Part shown: positions 63,736 through 64,000 of the stretch, one piece after another
Layout of the letters: each line of letters opens with the position of its first letter
How positions within the stretch are numbered: the stretch's first letter is position 1
Assembly (NCBI GenBank): GCA_965246995.1
Contig: OZ252008.1
Coordinates: 3,534,001 to 3,598,000, forward strand
Length of the DNA stretch: 64,000 nt
Origin: VXRJ01 sp965246995
GTDB taxonomy: Bacteria > Acidobacteriota > Vicinamibacteria > Vicinamibacterales > UBA8438
Direction: 5' to 3'
The notes under the pieces: model-generated
What the model saw: only the letters and a program-made list of their open reading frames with translations
What the model was told of the DNA's origin: nothing
The model's database searches: none
Translations under genes and position numbers: made by a program

Positions 63736-64000
63736 CAGAAGGCATGCCGGAAGCGGACATCGAGCGCGTAGGTCCGATCCTCGTTCTGCGACAACACCCA
63801 CGACAGCCGGTCGCTGGCGTCGTACTCCAGCATGACAATCAGATCCTGGTTCGTGCCGCTGACGGCGCGTGAGAAGGTGAGATACGCACGGTCGGAGATC
63901 CGCTTTCCGATCCGGACCCGCGCCGTCGGCACCAGTTGCGCCGACTGGAGTGCCGCCGGGTCGTCAAGCGCCGGCGTAATCTCGAAGTTGTCGATTCCCA
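63735..64000 (-). CDS. tamB: TamB/DUF490 translocation protein, C-terminus (5' end beyond window)
   Basis: Only the last 88 residues are visible. They read GIDNFEITPALDDPAAL, then ARVRIGKRISDRAYLTFSRAVSG and LEYDASDRLSWVLSQNEDRTYALDVRFRHAF, the C-terminal beta-helix and barrel-facing end typical of TamB. The stop overlaps the ATG of the Omp85 gene. TamB bridges the inner and outer membranes with an Omp85 partner. The larger part of this gene lies upstream of the window. Confidence 0.8.
   Translation of the reverse strand, partial: GIDNFEITPALDDPAALQSAQLVPTARVRIGKRISDRAYLTFSRAVSGTNQDLIVMLEYDASDRLSWVLSQNEDRTYALDVRFRHAF

Overview
The window is GC-rich, gene-dense bacterial chromosome. Gene content suggests an Acidobacteriota genome, probably a Vicinamibacteria-type (subgroup 6) lineage. 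The reasons are several DUF1592-type multidomain c-type cytochromes paired with Tat-exported DUF1552 proteins, four copies of the secreted 'PDLQG' family, a DUF6152 protein, secreted ankyrin-repeat proteins and many Tat or Sec exported redox proteins. This assignment is an inference from gene families; no rRNA is present.

Layout. (1) 1-6912: a carboxylesterase lipoprotein cut by the window edge, four genes carrying the secreted PDLQG domain (one fused to two VOC/glyoxalase domains) and a DUF6152 protein. (2) 7043-9694: a Tat-exported sulfite-oxidase-like molybdoenzyme and the arsenosugar pair ArsS plus AhpD-like protein. (3) 9903-16145: a WYL regulator flanked by TGACAG direct repeats, an M48 protease, a DUF4143 AAA ATPase divergent from a small secreted protein across a perfectly symmetric promoter palindrome, and a c-type cytochrome-like gene destroyed by a decayed insertion sequence. 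(4) 16172-38693: a very large YVTN/dihaem/GSDH secreted protein, two copies of an 'ankyrin + DUF1592 cytochrome + DUF1552' module, a degenerate metallo-beta-lactamase-fold protein, and a Tat flavoprotein followed by a dihaem cytochrome c. A serine hydrolase and an NHL-repeat protein lie between the modules. (5) 38745-45104: OpuC-type osmolyte transporter with fused permease and binding protein, a TerB-domain protein, an AI-2E family permease and the ergothioneine pair EgtD/EgtB. (6) 45149-53339: conserved housekeeping block tRNA-Leu, tig, clpP, clpX, lon, engB, rpmE and mmsA. (7) 53381-64000: an SDR enzyme, a small membrane protein, B12-dependent ribonucleotide reductase nrdJ with a likely paired NrdR operator, a complete IS1380-type element, a CPBP-family membrane protein, and an outer-membrane biogenesis block (SurA_N-like, seven-POTRA Omp85 protein, TamB C-terminus).

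Much of the accessory part encodes periplasmic proteins. The Tat flavoprotein, molybdoenzyme, multi-haem fusions and DUF1592/DUF1552 pairs imply extensive periplasmic oxidation of substrates not identifiable from sequence. The best candidates for undescribed biology are the duplicated ankyrin/DUF1592/DUF1552 module, the PDLQG family with its VOC fusion, and the YVTN-dihaem-GSDH protein. No intergenic stretch longer than 300 bases is empty: the only long one (15587-16171) is the insertion-sequence remnant.
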